The notes beneath the pieces were generated by a model. It was not told the DNA's origin. It saw only the letters and a program-made list of their open reading frames with translations, and ran no database searches. DNA of 64,000 nt from Bradyrhizobium sp. OK095 (GTDB lineage Bacteria; Pseudomonadota; Alphaproteobacteria; Rhizobiales; Xanthobacteraceae). The stretch spans positions 124,001 to 188,000 of the forward strand of contig NZ_FOBX01000009.1 in NCBI RefSeq assembly GCF_900109945.1, in the 5' to 3' direction. A program made the position numbers and the translations under genes. This document shows positions 53,257 through 61,288 of the stretch, piece after piece. The number at the start of each line of letters is the position of its first letter. The stretch's first letter is position 1.

Positions 53257-53798
53257 TCCTTTCCGTCTTGATTGACGGTGGCGGCGAAGATCGTCTCGAG
53301 CACCTTGTCCGGGTCCTCGCGGTCGATCATCGCGCGCAGGAAGCGCTTGACGGTCTCCGCATCCTGCGGAGCCATCTCGGCGAGCGCCTTGGTGATCCGC
53401 GTGGTCTGGAGACCGGCAAGCTTCTGCACCAGCGCCTCGCCCTTCGGCGTCGCGTAGAGCAGCCGTTGGCGGCGGTCATTGTCGCCGGTCTTCTGCACGA
53501 TGTAGCCCTCGTCCAGGAGCTGCTTGAGCACCCGGCCGAGCGACTGTTTTGTAATGCGCAGGACGTCGAGCAAATCGGCGACCTTGAGGCCTGGATAGCG
53601 ATAGACGAAATGCATGACCCGGTGGTGGGCCCGGCCGAAGCCGAATGCCTCCAGCTCCTGGTCGGGATCGCCGACGAAATCGCGATAGGCGAAGAACAGC
53701 AGCTCGATGATATCCCAGCGCAAATTGCCTCCATCGCCTGCGGCCGGCCGAGGCTCGGCAGCGTCTTGAGGGGGAGTCGCGAAATTTATGTCAGGCAT
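53253..53798 (-). CDS. MarR-family regulator (PetP-like)
   Basis: A 181-residue MarR regulator. The winged helix is VADLLDVLRITKQSLGRVLKQLLDEGYIV with the wing DNDRRQRLLYATPKG. The C-terminal helix dimerises. ATG 53798 is taken; the frame extends to TTG 53819. It is first in the operon with an OmpR-type regulator and kinase and divergent from ilvE across 340 bases. It may bind the inverted repeats at 53827-53862. Confidence 0.88.
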   Translation of the reverse strand: MPDINFATPPQDAAEPRPAAGDGGNLRWDIIELLFFAYRDFVGDPDQELEAFGFGRAHHRVMHFVYRYPGLKVADLLDVLRITKQSLGRVLKQLLDEGYIVQKTGDNDRRQRLLYATPKGEALVQKLAGLQTTRITKALAEMAPQDAETVKRFLRAMIDREDPDKVLETIFAATVNQDGKE

Positions 53799-54138
53799 AT
53801 TGACGTATCTTGGGTTCAATGTTACAAAACGATCAGCCCGAACGAAACTTTAGATCGTTTCGCTTTGGGTGGCAGTTCTAAGAGCGGCCGGGGTAAGCCG
53901 GACAGGCGGCGACGGCCGAAGCAGATCTACCGTGCGATTGTCGAGCGGCATTTCGGCAAAACATACTGGACTTCTGCCTTCCGCAAAAGCATGTCCTCGG
54001 CTGACATGCTGGCCACGGAAACCGGCCGTAACAAGGCTGGCGGCGGTCCGGCCAGAAACCACATCAAGCCAGCCGGGCCCAAACAGGGTCGGCAGGCGCC
54101 AGAACAGCGCCGCCACCGGCAGCGGGAGGCCTAAGGAC
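53799..54138. promoter_or_regulatory. 340-base intergenic region with inverted repeats
   Basis: AAACGATC (53827-53834) pairs with GATCGTTT (53853-53860), and CGAAAC (53843-53848) with GTTTCG (53857-53862). They lie just upstream of the MarR gene and could be its operator. The rest, up to ilvE, has open frames on both strands without recognisable content; none is called. Confidence 0.5.
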
Positions 54139-55221
54139 ATGAGCATGAAATTCGACATCCAGCCCGCATCAAATCCAGTCCCCGAGAAGGACCGCGTCGC
54201 CAAGCTGGTGGACCCCGGCTTCGGGCGGGTCTTCACCGATCACATGGCGGTGGTCCGCTATAACCAGGCCAAGGGCGGCTGGTATGAGGCGCGGATCGAG
54301 GCACGCGCCAACTTCCAGCTCGATCCGGCCGGTGCCGTCCTGCACTACGCCCAGGAAATTTTCGAGGGCCTCAAGGCCTACAAGCGCGACGATGGCGGCG
54401 TGAACCTGTTCCGCCCCGACGCCAATGCGCGGCGCTTCAAGGACTCCGCAGACCGCATGGCGATGGCGCAGGTCCCCGAGGACGTCTTCATCGAGGCGGT
54501 CGAGCAGGTCGTGCGCATCGACCGCGCCTGGATGCCGGGCGGCGAGGGCAGCCTTTATCTGCGGCCCTTCATGATCGCGAGCGAGACCTTCCTCGGCGTC
54601 AAGCCGTCGTCCGAATACATCTTTGCAGTGATCGCCTCGCCGGTCGGCTCGTATTTCAAGGGCGGCCCCGCGCCGGTCTCGATCTGGGTCTCGGAGAATT
54701 ACACGCGCGCCGCCGTCGGTGGCACCGGCGCCGTCAAGTGCGGCGGCAACTACGCCGCGAGCCTGCGCGCGCAGGCGGAAGCGATCCAGCACGGCTGCGA
54801 TCAGGTCGTGTTCCTCGACGCGGTCGAGCGCCGCTACGTCGAGGAACTCGGCGGCATGAACGTGTTCTTCGTGTTCGACGACGGCTCGCTGTCGACGCCG
54901 CCGCTCGGCACCATCCTGCCCGGCATCACCCGCGACTCCATCATCGCGCTGGCGAAAGATGCCGGCAAGACCGTGCGCGAAGAACCCTATTCGATCGACC
55001 AGTGGCGGAAGGATGCGGCCAGCGGCAGACTGAAGGAAGCGTTTGCCTGCGGTACCGCGGCCGTGATCTCGCCGATCGGCAAGGTCCGCTCGGTGAGCGG
55101 CGATTTCGAGATCAGCGGCGGCGCCGCCGGCCCCGTCGCCATGGGCCTGCGCAAGCAGCTCGTCGACATCCAGTACGGCCGCACCAACGATCCGCACAAC
55201 TGGATCAGGAAGCTGGATTGA
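54139..55221 (+). CDS. ilvE: branched-chain amino acid aminotransferase
   Basis: A 360-residue class IV PLP enzyme. The family marks are LHYAQEIFEGLKAY, the PLP lysine in GAVKCGGNYAAS (about 200), and FACGTAAVISPIG. It interconverts Ile, Leu and Val with their keto acids. ATG 54139 (MSMKFD) is the natural start; a frame from 53869 adds 90 residues with no similarity. A PLP enzyme of normal length. It is transcribed away from the MarR/OmpR/EnvZ operon. Confidence 0.95.
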   Translation: MSMKFDIQPASNPVPEKDRVAKLVDPGFGRVFTDHMAVVRYNQAKGGWYEARIEARANFQLDPAGAVLHYAQEIFEGLKAYKRDDGGVNLFRPDANARRFKDSADRMAMAQVPEDVFIEAVEQVVRIDRAWMPGGEGSLYLRPFMIASETFLGVKPSSEYIFAVIASPVGSYFKGGPAPVSIWVSENYTRAAVGGTGAVKCGGNYAASLRAQAEAIQHGCDQVVFLDAVERRYVEELGGMNVFFVFDDGSLSTPPLGTILPGITRDSIIALAKDAGKTVREEPYSIDQWRKDAASGRLKEAFACGTAAVISPIGKVRSVSGDFEISGGAAGPVAMGLRKQLVDIQYGRTNDPHNWIRKLD

Positions 55222-55229
55222 TCTCTCGT

Positions 55230-55259
55230 GTCCCGGACGCGCGAAGCGCGAGCCGGGAC
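55230..55259. terminator. GTCCCGG hairpin after ilvE
   Basis: GTCCCGG pairs with CCGGGAC at 55253-55259, with inner GCGC arms. It is 8 bases beyond the stop. Similar GCGC/CCCGGG elements occur at 59366-59401 and 13660-13690, so it is an intergenic repeat acting as a possible transcript end. The rest, to 55415, holds no gene. Confidence 0.6.
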
Positions 55260-55415
55260 CCAGACTGCTAATGGCTGGACCCCGGATCAGCAGCGCACCA
55301 CGCCGCAAGCGCGGCGCGTTGCGCAGCATCCGGGGAACGCCAGCCGATAGCATGAACGCGTCACGATGGCCGCGCGACAAAGCCCATGACATCGAGACAT
55401 TCGGGCATCGCGATC

Positions 55416-55940
55416 ATGGCTTCCAAACTCCCCCAACCCCTGAAATGGGCCATTCTCGCCGTCGTCACCGGCGTCACCGTCTTCGGCATCCTGACCATCG
55501 GCCCCAAGCCCGAGGTCTCCGCCGAAGACCGCTCGCCGATCGTTGACGTGCGCACCACCGATCCCGAGATGAACACCGCGATCGCGCGCGCCCGCGGCAC
55601 GCTCCCGACATTCTGGGCTTCCTATGAAGCGCCAAAACCGTCGGAGACCGGGCATTCCCTGAAAGTCCGCTTTTCGACCCGCCGGGGCGGCGAGCACATC
55701 TGGATCGCCGACGTGAAGAAGCAGCCGAACGGGACCTATTCGGGCCTCTTCGCCAACGAACCGCGCGATCTGCCCGGCAAGCGGGCCGGCGACGAGGTCA
55801 AGTTCAGCGACGCCGACATCTCCGACTGGATGTTCATGCGCAACGGCAAGATCGTCGGCGGCGAAACCATCAAGCCGACGCTGAAGTCGCTGCCGAAGGC
55901 GGACGCCGACGCCCTCCGGGCACGGATGGAGCAGCCGTAA
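55416..55940 (+). CDS. DUF2314 membrane-anchored protein
   Basis: A 174-residue protein with an N-terminal hydrophobic anchor (about 10-27). The DUF2314 (YegJ-type) domain has EMNTAIARARGTLPTFW, GEHIWIADV, FANEPRDLPGKRAGD and DISDWMFMRNGKIVGGET. Function unknown. ATG 55416 is chosen because the anchor begins there; the frame reaches 55386. hisS starts 48 bases later. Confidence 0.88.
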   Translation: MASKLPQPLKWAILAVVTGVTVFGILTIGPKPEVSAEDRSPIVDVRTTDPEMNTAIARARGTLPTFWASYEAPKPSETGHSLKVRFSTRRGGEHIWIADVKKQPNGTYSGLFANEPRDLPGKRAGDEVKFSDADISDWMFMRNGKIVGGETIKPTLKSLPKADADALRARMEQP

Positions 55941-55988
55941 GGGTAAGCCGGCGGTTGCCGCCTTGCGCCCCGGCTGGTAAACGCCCGC

Positions 55989-57509
55989 ATGGCCGAAAAA
56001 CCCAAAAAACCCCAGAAACTGAAGGCGCGCCTGCCGCGCGGGCTCGAGGATCGCGACCCTGCCGCGATCCGGGCGACGCGCGAGATGGTCGAGAAGATCC
56101 GCGCCGTCTACGAGCTCTACGGCTTCGAGCCCGTGGAAACGCCCGCGATGGAATACACCGACGCGCTCGGCAAGTTCCTGCCCGACCAGGATCGTCCGAA
56201 CGAGGGCGTGTTCTCGTTCCAGGACGACGACGAGCAGTGGATTTCGCTCCGCTACGATTTGACCGCGCCGCTCGCGCGCTACGTCGGCGAGCGCTACGGG
56301 ACCGATGGCCTGGTCTTGCCCTACCGGAGCTACCGCGTCGGCTACGTCTTCCGCAACGAGAAGCCCGGCCCCGGCCGCTTCCGCCAGTTCATGCAGTTCG
56401 ATGCCGACACGGTCGGCTCGGCGACGCCGGCGGCGGACGCCGAGATCTGCATGATGGCGGCCGATACGATGGAGGCGCTCGGCATCGCGCGCGGCTCCTA
56501 CGTCGTGAAGGTCAACAACCGCAAAGTGCTCGACGGCGTTCTGGAGGCCATCGGCCTCGGCGGTGACGAGAACGCAGGCCGCAGGCTGACGGTGCTGCGC
56601 GCGATCGACAAGCTCGACAAGTTTTCCGCCGACGAAGTGCGCAAGCTACTCGGCCCCGGTCGGTGGGACGGCGGCGAAGAAGGCAAAGGCGACTTCACGA
56701 AGGGGGCCAACCTCAGTGCCGCTGAGGCCGACGTCGTTCTCGCCATCACCAAGCCGCGCGACGACTGGAAAGAGGCCATTGCCGCGGCCGAAACCTATCT
56801 CGCCAAGAGCGAGGTCGGTCAGGCCGGCGTGAGCGAGCTGGAAGAAATTGCAAAACTGGTGACGGCGTCGGGCTACGGGGCGGACCGCATCAAGATCGAT
56901 CCCTCTGTTGTCCGCGGCCTCGAATACTACACCGGTCCCGTCTACGAGGTCGAACTCCTGCTCGAGACCAAGGACGAGAAGGGCCGCCTGGTGCGGTTCG
57001 GCTCGGTCGGCGGCGGCGGACGTTATGACGGCCTGGTCTCGCGCTTCCGCGGCGAGCCGGTGCCGGCGACCGGTTTTTCGATCGGCGTGTCCAGGCTCCA
57101 GGCCGCGCTGACGCTGCTCGGCAAGCTCGACACGCGGCCCGAATTCGGACCCGTGGTCGTCACAGTGTTCGACCGCGACCGCGTCGCCGACTACCAGAAG
57201 ATGGTGGCAAGCCTGCGCACCGCCGGAGTCCGCGCGGAGCTCTATCTCGGCAATCCCAAGAACATGGGCAACCAGCTCAAATATGCCGACCGCCGCAACT
57301 CACCTTGCGTGATCATCCAAGGCTCCGATGAAAAGGCGCGCGGTGAGGTGCAGGTCAAGGATCTGATCGAGGGCGCCAAGGCCGCGGCCGCGATCGCCTC
57401 CAACCAGGAATGGCGCGAGACCCGACCCGCGCAGTTCTCGTGCAGCGAAGCCGACCTCGTCGCAAAAGTGCGCGAGGTCCTGGCCCGCCATGACGTAAAG
57501 TGGGGATAG
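55989..57509 (+). CDS. hisS: histidyl-tRNA synthetase
   Basis: A 506-residue class II synthetase. Motif 2 includes RYDLTAPLARYV and YRVGYVFRNEKPGPGRFRQF; HisA boxes are GLEYYTGPVYEVE and GGGGRYDGLVSRF. An insertion (about 190-260) lies in the middle and the C-terminal anticodon domain is VVVTVFDRDRV onward. It charges tRNA-His. Full length. Confidence 0.95.
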   Translation: MAEKPKKPQKLKARLPRGLEDRDPAAIRATREMVEKIRAVYELYGFEPVETPAMEYTDALGKFLPDQDRPNEGVFSFQDDDEQWISLRYDLTAPLARYVGERYGTDGLVLPYRSYRVGYVFRNEKPGPGRFRQFMQFDADTVGSATPAADAEICMMAADTMEALGIARGSYVVKVNNRKVLDGVLEAIGLGGDENAGRRLTVLRAIDKLDKFSADEVRKLLGPGRWDGGEEGKGDFTKGANLSAAEADVVLAITKPRDDWKEAIAAAETYLAKSEVGQAGVSELEEIAKLVTASGYGADRIKIDPSVVRGLEYYTGPVYEVELLLETKDEKGRLVRFGSVGGGGRYDGLVSRFRGEPVPATGFSIGVSRLQAALTLLGKLDTRPEFGPVVVTVFDRDRVADYQKMVASLRTAGVRAELYLGNPKNMGNQLKYADRRNSPCVIIQGSDEKARGEVQVKDLIEGAKAAAAIASNQEWRETRPAQFSCSEADLVAKVREVLARHDVKWG

Positions 57510-57529
57510 CCATTCGCAAGCGCCGTCAT

Positions 57530-57552
57530 GCCCGGGCTTGTCCCGGGCATCC
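57530..57552. terminator. GCCCGGG hairpin after hisS
   Basis: GCCCGGG, loop CTTGT, CCCGGGC, followed by ATCC: identical over 23 bases to 34779-34801. It is 20 bases beyond hisS. Same repeat family. Confidence 0.65.
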
Positions 57553-57609
57553 GCGTCTTGTTTGATGACGATCGTTAATGGCCGGTGTTCGGCCGCAAGG
57601 GAGAGAAAA

Positions 57610-57813
57610 ATGCCTGAGATCACCGTCAGCATGGCCGAAGGCCGCACCGACGAACAAAAGGCCGGCATGATGCGCGACATCACCCAGGCGCTGGTGAAGA
57701 ATCTCGGCGTCGACGCCGATGCCGTCGTCATCCAGATCAACGAAGCCCCGCTTCGCCACAAGATGAAGGGCGGCAAGACGTTTGTGGAACGCGCGGCGGC
57801 TGCGAAGAAGTAG
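57610..57813 (+). CDS. 4-oxalocrotonate tautomerase family protein
   Basis: A 67-residue tautomerase. After removal of Met the N-terminal Pro (MPEITVSMAEG) is the catalytic base. VDADAVVIQINEAP is the second strand region. The substrate is unknown. GGGAGAG lies 6 bases before ATG 57610, which is preferred over upstream frames because Pro must follow Met. Confidence 0.9.
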   Translation: MPEITVSMAEGRTDEQKAGMMRDITQALVKNLGVDADAVVIQINEAPLRHKMKGGKTFVERAAAAKK

Positions 57814-57839
57814 CGGAGGCTCGAAGCGCAATCATTGCC

Positions 57840-57867
57840 GTCGTCCCGGCATTTTTGCCGGGACGAC
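57840..57867. terminator. 12-base perfect hairpin between tautomerase and thioesterase genes
   Basis: GTCGTCCCGGCA, loop TTTT, TGCCGGGACGAC: 12 paired bases without mismatch. It is 26 bases after the tautomerase and 14 bases before the thioesterase ATG. Either it ends the first transcript or, if read through, would lie in the leader of the second. Confidence 0.6.
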
Positions 57868-57881
57868 GTTGAGGAGCGAGC

Positions 57882-58274
57882 ATGGACGCACGCGACTTCA
57901 TTACGATCGGCATGAGCGCGGAGCGCACGCTGGTGGTCCCAGTGGAGCGCACGGTCGGACATTTCGTGTCGGGCATGCCTTTTGTCTATGCGACGCCGAT
58001 GATGATCCTGGAAATGGAGATGACGTCAGGTGACGCCATCCGCGCCGCACTTCAGTCGGGCTGGGTCACGGTCGGCACCGAGGTCGATATCCGCCATCTC
58101 GCGGCAGCGCTGGTCGGCGCGACGGTGCGAACCACCGCAAAAGTCGTCGCGATCGAGCGCCGCGTCATCCGCTTCGAGGTCGAGGCGTTCGAGGGCACGC
58201 GCAGGCTCGGCGAGGGCCGCCACGCGCGCGGGCTCGTTAATGTCGCGATGTTCAACAAGCGGTTGGGGGCGTAG
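57882..58274 (+). CDS. FlK-like hotdog thioesterase
   Basis: A 130-residue hotdog-fold protein of the thioesterase group that contains fluoroacetyl-CoA thioesterase FlK. T38, E46 and H72 are spaced 8 and 26 residues apart, the same spacing as the FlK triad T42-E50-H76. Strand FVYATPMMILEMEM and the RHLAAALVGATV segment match the family. Many members are simple acyl-CoA thioesterases, so the fluoroacetyl-CoA role is not assumed. ATG 57882 has GAGGAG upstream. Confidence 0.82.
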   Translation: MDARDFITIGMSAERTLVVPVERTVGHFVSGMPFVYATPMMILEMEMTSGDAIRAALQSGWVTVGTEVDIRHLAAALVGATVRTTAKVVAIERRVIRFEVEAFEGTRRLGEGRHARGLVNVAMFNKRLGA

Positions 58275-58301
58275 CTCCAAGACGCCGCCGCATCATCGGA
58301 C

Positions 58302-58410
58302 CTCATCCTGAGGAGACCGCGCAGCGGTCGTCTCGAAGGATGGCTGCGGGCGGCAGTCGGGCCTGCATGGTTCGAGACGGCGCTTCGCGCCTCCTCACCA
58401 TGAGGAGATA
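58302..58410. repeat. long inverted intergenic repeat, relative of 8184-8314
   Basis: CCTCATCCTGAGG ... CGTCTCGAAGGA at 58302-58341 differs from 8271-8310 at one base. A right arm follows around 58370-58410 (GGTTCGAGACG ... CACCATGAGG). It lies between the thioesterase gene and the convergent proC gene. Confidence 0.75.
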
Positions 58411-58414
58411 CGCG

Positions 58415-59251
58415 CTACTTCGCCAATTCCTTCGACCGCTGCGTCGCCGCCGCAATCGCGCGGATCATCAGGTCCTGCAGGCCGGGCTCGCCCATCAGTA
58501 CGCCGAGTGCTGCGGCCGTGGTGCCGCCGGGCGAGGTGACGTTCTGGCGCAACGTGGCGGAGGGAAGATCCGACTGATGCAGCAGCTCGCCGGAGCCTGC
58601 GACCGTTTCGCGCGCAAGCTTCGTCGCCAGCGCTTCTGGCAATCCCGCTTCGACACCAGCGCGCGCGAGTTCTTCGGCGAGCAGGAACACATAGGCGGGC
58701 CCGGAGCCGGAGACGGCCGTCACCGCATCCATCAGGCTTTCATCCTCGACCCATTCGACCGAGCCGGTGGCGCGCAGCAGCGCATCGGCCACGGCGCGTT
58801 GGCCGCCACTGACGTTGTTCGCCGCGACGGCCACGGTGATGCCGCGGCCGATCGCGGCCGGCGTGTTCGGCATCGCGCGCACCACGGCGCCGCCGCAGAC
58901 ATCCTCAAGCGATGCAATCGTGGTTCCCGCCATGATCGAAACCACTGAGGTTTTTTCCGAGACGAACGATTTCAGTTTCGCGCCGGCCTCACGGAACATC
59001 TGAGGCTTCACCGCGACGACCATGGTCTCGACAAAGCCTGCCGCCGTCACATCAGGATTGAGGGCGACGCCTTTGGCGGCCAGCGCGGTGATCTCGGGCG
59101 AGATGTGCGGATCGACCACCGCGACGCGGCGCGGATCGAGCCCGCCCGCCAGCCATCCGGTCAGCATCGCGCCGCCCATCTTGCCGGCGCCGGCAAGCAG
59201 GATGGTGCCGGTGATGTTTTGAAGAGTGTTGTTGTTTGCCACTGTCGTCAC
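58415..59251 (-). CDS. proC: pyrroline-5-carboxylate reductase
   Basis: A 278-residue reductase that makes proline from pyrroline-5-carboxylate with NAD(P)H. The Rossmann loop is LAGAGKMGGAML (about 19), the substrate region DAVTAVSGSGPAYVF (about 173), and the C-terminal NVTSPGGTTAAAL block (about 237). Full length. ybjN lies upstream, a common arrangement. Confidence 0.95.
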   Translation of the reverse strand: MTTVANNNTLQNITGTILLAGAGKMGGAMLTGWLAGGLDPRRVAVVDPHISPEITALAAKGVALNPDVTAAGFVETMVVAVKPQMFREAGAKLKSFVSEKTSVVSIMAGTTIASLEDVCGGAVVRAMPNTPAAIGRGITVAVAANNVSGGQRAVADALLRATGSVEWVEDESLMDAVTAVSGSGPAYVFLLAEELARAGVEAGLPEALATKLARETVAGSGELLHQSDLPSATLRQNVTSPGGTTAAALGVLMGEPGLQDLMIRAIAAATQRSKELAK

Positions 59252-59405
59252 TCAAGCAAAGGTGTCGTCCTCGCGAAGGCGGGGACCCATAACCACAAGC
59301 GGTTCTAGTGGATGGGGGTGTTGACAACAAGCCGTGTGCCAAACGCGGGCATCACGCGGTATGGGTCCCGGGCTCGCGCTTCGCGCGCCCCGGGACGACA
59401 GGGAG

Positions 59406-59906
59406 TTACGCCTCTCCGACCGTATCGAACATCGCGGCGTTCATGGCTTCTGTCGTGCTCTTGCCCGCCCACACCACGAACTGGAACGCCGGGAAGTAAC
59501 GTTCGCAGGCGTGGATGGCGCCGGCGAGCATGGCTTCGCATTGCCCTGTCGAGGCGGTGAGCCCGCCCGGCAGCACCAGCGCCTGGCGGTGCATCACCAT
59601 GCCGGTGCTGGTCCACAGATCGAAATGGCCGACCCACAATTGCTCGTTGACGGCAGCGACGAGTCGCTGCACTTCGCCGCGCCGCGCCACCGGAATCTTC
59701 ATGTCGAACGCGCAGGCCAGATGCAGCGCCTCGATCTCACCCATCCAGGTGAAGGAGATCTGGTAGTCGGTCCATTGTCCCTTCGAGACAATGGTAAGCT
59801 CGTCTTCGCCGGAGCGTTCGAACGGCCAGTTGTTGCTGGCAGCGATGTCCTCGACCACCGCGAGCGGGTGATTTCGGGAATCGGTAGTGCTTTCGAGCAG
59901 GGACAT
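59406..59906 (-). CDS. YbjN domain protein
   Basis: A 166-residue YbjN protein with a type III secretion chaperone-like fold. FERSGEDELTIVSKGQWTDYQISFTW and GMVMHRQALVLPGGL are the family segments. Its role is unclear; relatives affect stress and motility. ATG 59906 is used; the frame reaches 59948. It is upstream of proC with a repeat between (59366-59401). Confidence 0.85.
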   Translation of the reverse strand: MSLLESTTDSRNHPLAVVEDIAASNNWPFERSGEDELTIVSKGQWTDYQISFTWMGEIEALHLACAFDMKIPVARRGEVQRLVAAVNEQLWVGHFDLWTSTGMVMHRQALVLPGGLTASTGQCEAMLAGAIHACERYFPAFQFVVWAGKSTTEAMNAAMFDTVGEA

Positions 59907-60321
59907 GCCGCCTCGACCTCTTGCCTTTTTGTTGTCTTTGATACGCACGCGGTTGGTCCGGCGCGCGCTCCCTTAAATATTGCTAAGGCGATCCCTAGGC
60001 GTCGCTGTTGCGATCCCGGGATCAGCGCGGGCTTGTCGCGGATCAACTGATGTGATTTGCGGAATCTGCGCAACTGGCTGCCGAGTCCGTCCACAAGCCA
60101 TGACTCCTTCGTCCACAGCTCATCTCATGGCCATAATTATTAACGAAAAGAACAAACCGGAATCGGACTCCCGGACTGCGTCCCAATCGTTAATTCCGCG
60201 CCGCGAGGGCCGGACTGTCATGGCGGCATGGGACCATGCGGTTTTTCATGCGGAACGCGCTTGCTGCGGCGGGCTGCCGGCGTCATATTTCCCCTCAGGC
60301 CGTTCATTCCGGACGGCCGAT
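59907..60321. other. 415-base region upstream of the FMN riboswitch
   Basis: Contains the ybjN promoter at its left end and the ribH promoter at its right. AT-rich CATAATTATTAACG (60132-60145) could hold a -10. A 70-codon frame from ATG 60127 ends inside the riboswitch and is rejected. No other gene seen. Confidence 0.45.
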
Positions 60322-60472
60322 GTTCTCAGGGCGGGGTGAAAGTCCCCACCGGCGGTAAGGGTCGAAAGGCCCAAGCCCGCGAGCGCCTTCCCCAAGGATT
60401 TTCCTGAAGGGAAGGGTCAGCAGATTCGGTGCAACTCCGAAGCCGACGGTTAAAGTCCGGATGAAAGAGAAC
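60322..60472 (+). promoter_or_regulatory. FMN riboswitch (RFN element)
   Basis: The conserved RFN segments occur in order: GTTCTCAGGGCGGGGTGAAA, CCCCACCGGCGGTA, AGCCCGCGAGCG, a variable stem (CCTTCCC ... GGGAAGG), GTCAGCAGATTCGGT, CCGAAGCCGACGGTTAAAGT and GGATGAAAGAGAAC. The first and last segments pair to close the structure. It senses FMN and controls the ribH gene, 80 bases downstream. Confidence 0.97.
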
Positions 60473-60533
60473 GGTCGGTGGCAGACGCATCGCGAGGTGC
60501 GGCTGTTTGTCGTTCCGTGTGCCCTGATTCTGG

Positions 60534-60546
60534 TCCTTAAGAAGGA
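60534..60546 (+). promoter_or_regulatory. hairpin sequestering the ribH Shine-Dalgarno
   Basis: TCCTT, loop AAG, AAGGA: the second arm is the ribosome-binding site 5 bases before the ribH ATG. This small hairpin could be the expression platform of the riboswitch, blocking translation when FMN is bound. Five base pairs only, so the switch may also involve other pairings. Confidence 0.5.
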
Positions 60547-60551
60547 AAGCC

Positions 60552-61109
60552 ATGAATCAGATGTTGCAAGACCCCCAAACCGAAACGTCCCAGACACAGC
60601 CGCCGGTTCCAGTGGACCCGCCGGTGACCGAACATCCGCGCTTCGCAAAGCCGCAGCGGGTCGCCTTCATACAGGCCTGCTGGCACCGTGACGTGGTCGA
60701 GGAAGCCCGCATCGCCTTCGTGAAGGAGGCCGAGGCGCGTCATCTCACCCATGTCGACGTGTTCGAGGTGCCGGGCTCGTTCGAGATCCCGCTGCATGCG
60801 CAGATCCTCGCCAAGACGCGGCGCTACACCGCGATCGTCGCGGCCGGCCTCGTCGTCGATGGCGGCATCTATCGCCACGAGTTCGTCGCCGACACCGTGA
60901 TCAAGGCGCTGATGGACGTGCAGCTGCGCACCGAGGTGCCGGTGTTCTCCGCCGTGCTGACGCCGCAGCAATTCCATGAGACCGAAGTGCACTACGATTT
61001 CTTCCGCAGGCACTTTGCGATCAAGGGCGTCGAGGTCGCGGCCGCCTGTGCAGAGACGTTGCACGGCCTGGAGCGCCTGCGCGGCCAGGTCGCGGCGGGA
61101 ATTGTGTAA
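60552..61109 (+). CDS. ribH: 6,7-dimethyl-8-ribityllumazine synthase, RibH2 type
   Basis: A 185-residue lumazine synthase that condenses the ribityl-aminouracil with 3,4-dihydroxy-2-butanone 4-phosphate. A 34-residue Pro/Gln-rich N-terminal tail precedes the core. FIQACWHRDVVEEAR, FEVPGSFEIPLHA, VVDGGIYRHEFVA and SAVLTPQQFHE match the Brucella RibH2 type rather than the classical icosahedral type. In Brucella ribH2 also follows an RFN element. No other rib synthesis gene is adjacent. Confidence 0.93.
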   Translation: MNQMLQDPQTETSQTQPPVPVDPPVTEHPRFAKPQRVAFIQACWHRDVVEEARIAFVKEAEARHLTHVDVFEVPGSFEIPLHAQILAKTRRYTAIVAAGLVVDGGIYRHEFVADTVIKALMDVQLRTEVPVFSAVLTPQQFHETEVHYDFFRRHFAIKGVEVAAACAETLHGLERLRGQVAAGIV

Positions 61110-61288
61110 TCGATGTCCACCCGCGTGCCCGTGTTGGCGTGAAGGCTGCCGCTTTCTGCCCGCCAACCAAGCGTTCCCTTCTCCCTTCAGCAAAGGGAGA
61201 GGGGCGTGCCGCGTCAAACGTCGCCGGATAGTCTCCGACGGGAGTGCGGAGCTTGTATCGCCCTCAGGTGGAGGGCATAACCGGGGGC

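Noticed and set aside
53869..54138. 90-residue N-terminal extension of ilvE
   Set aside because: No similarity to aminotransferases; the natural start at 54139 is complete.
60127..60339. 70-codon frame before ribH
   Set aside because: Ends inside the FMN riboswitch and has no ribosome-binding site.
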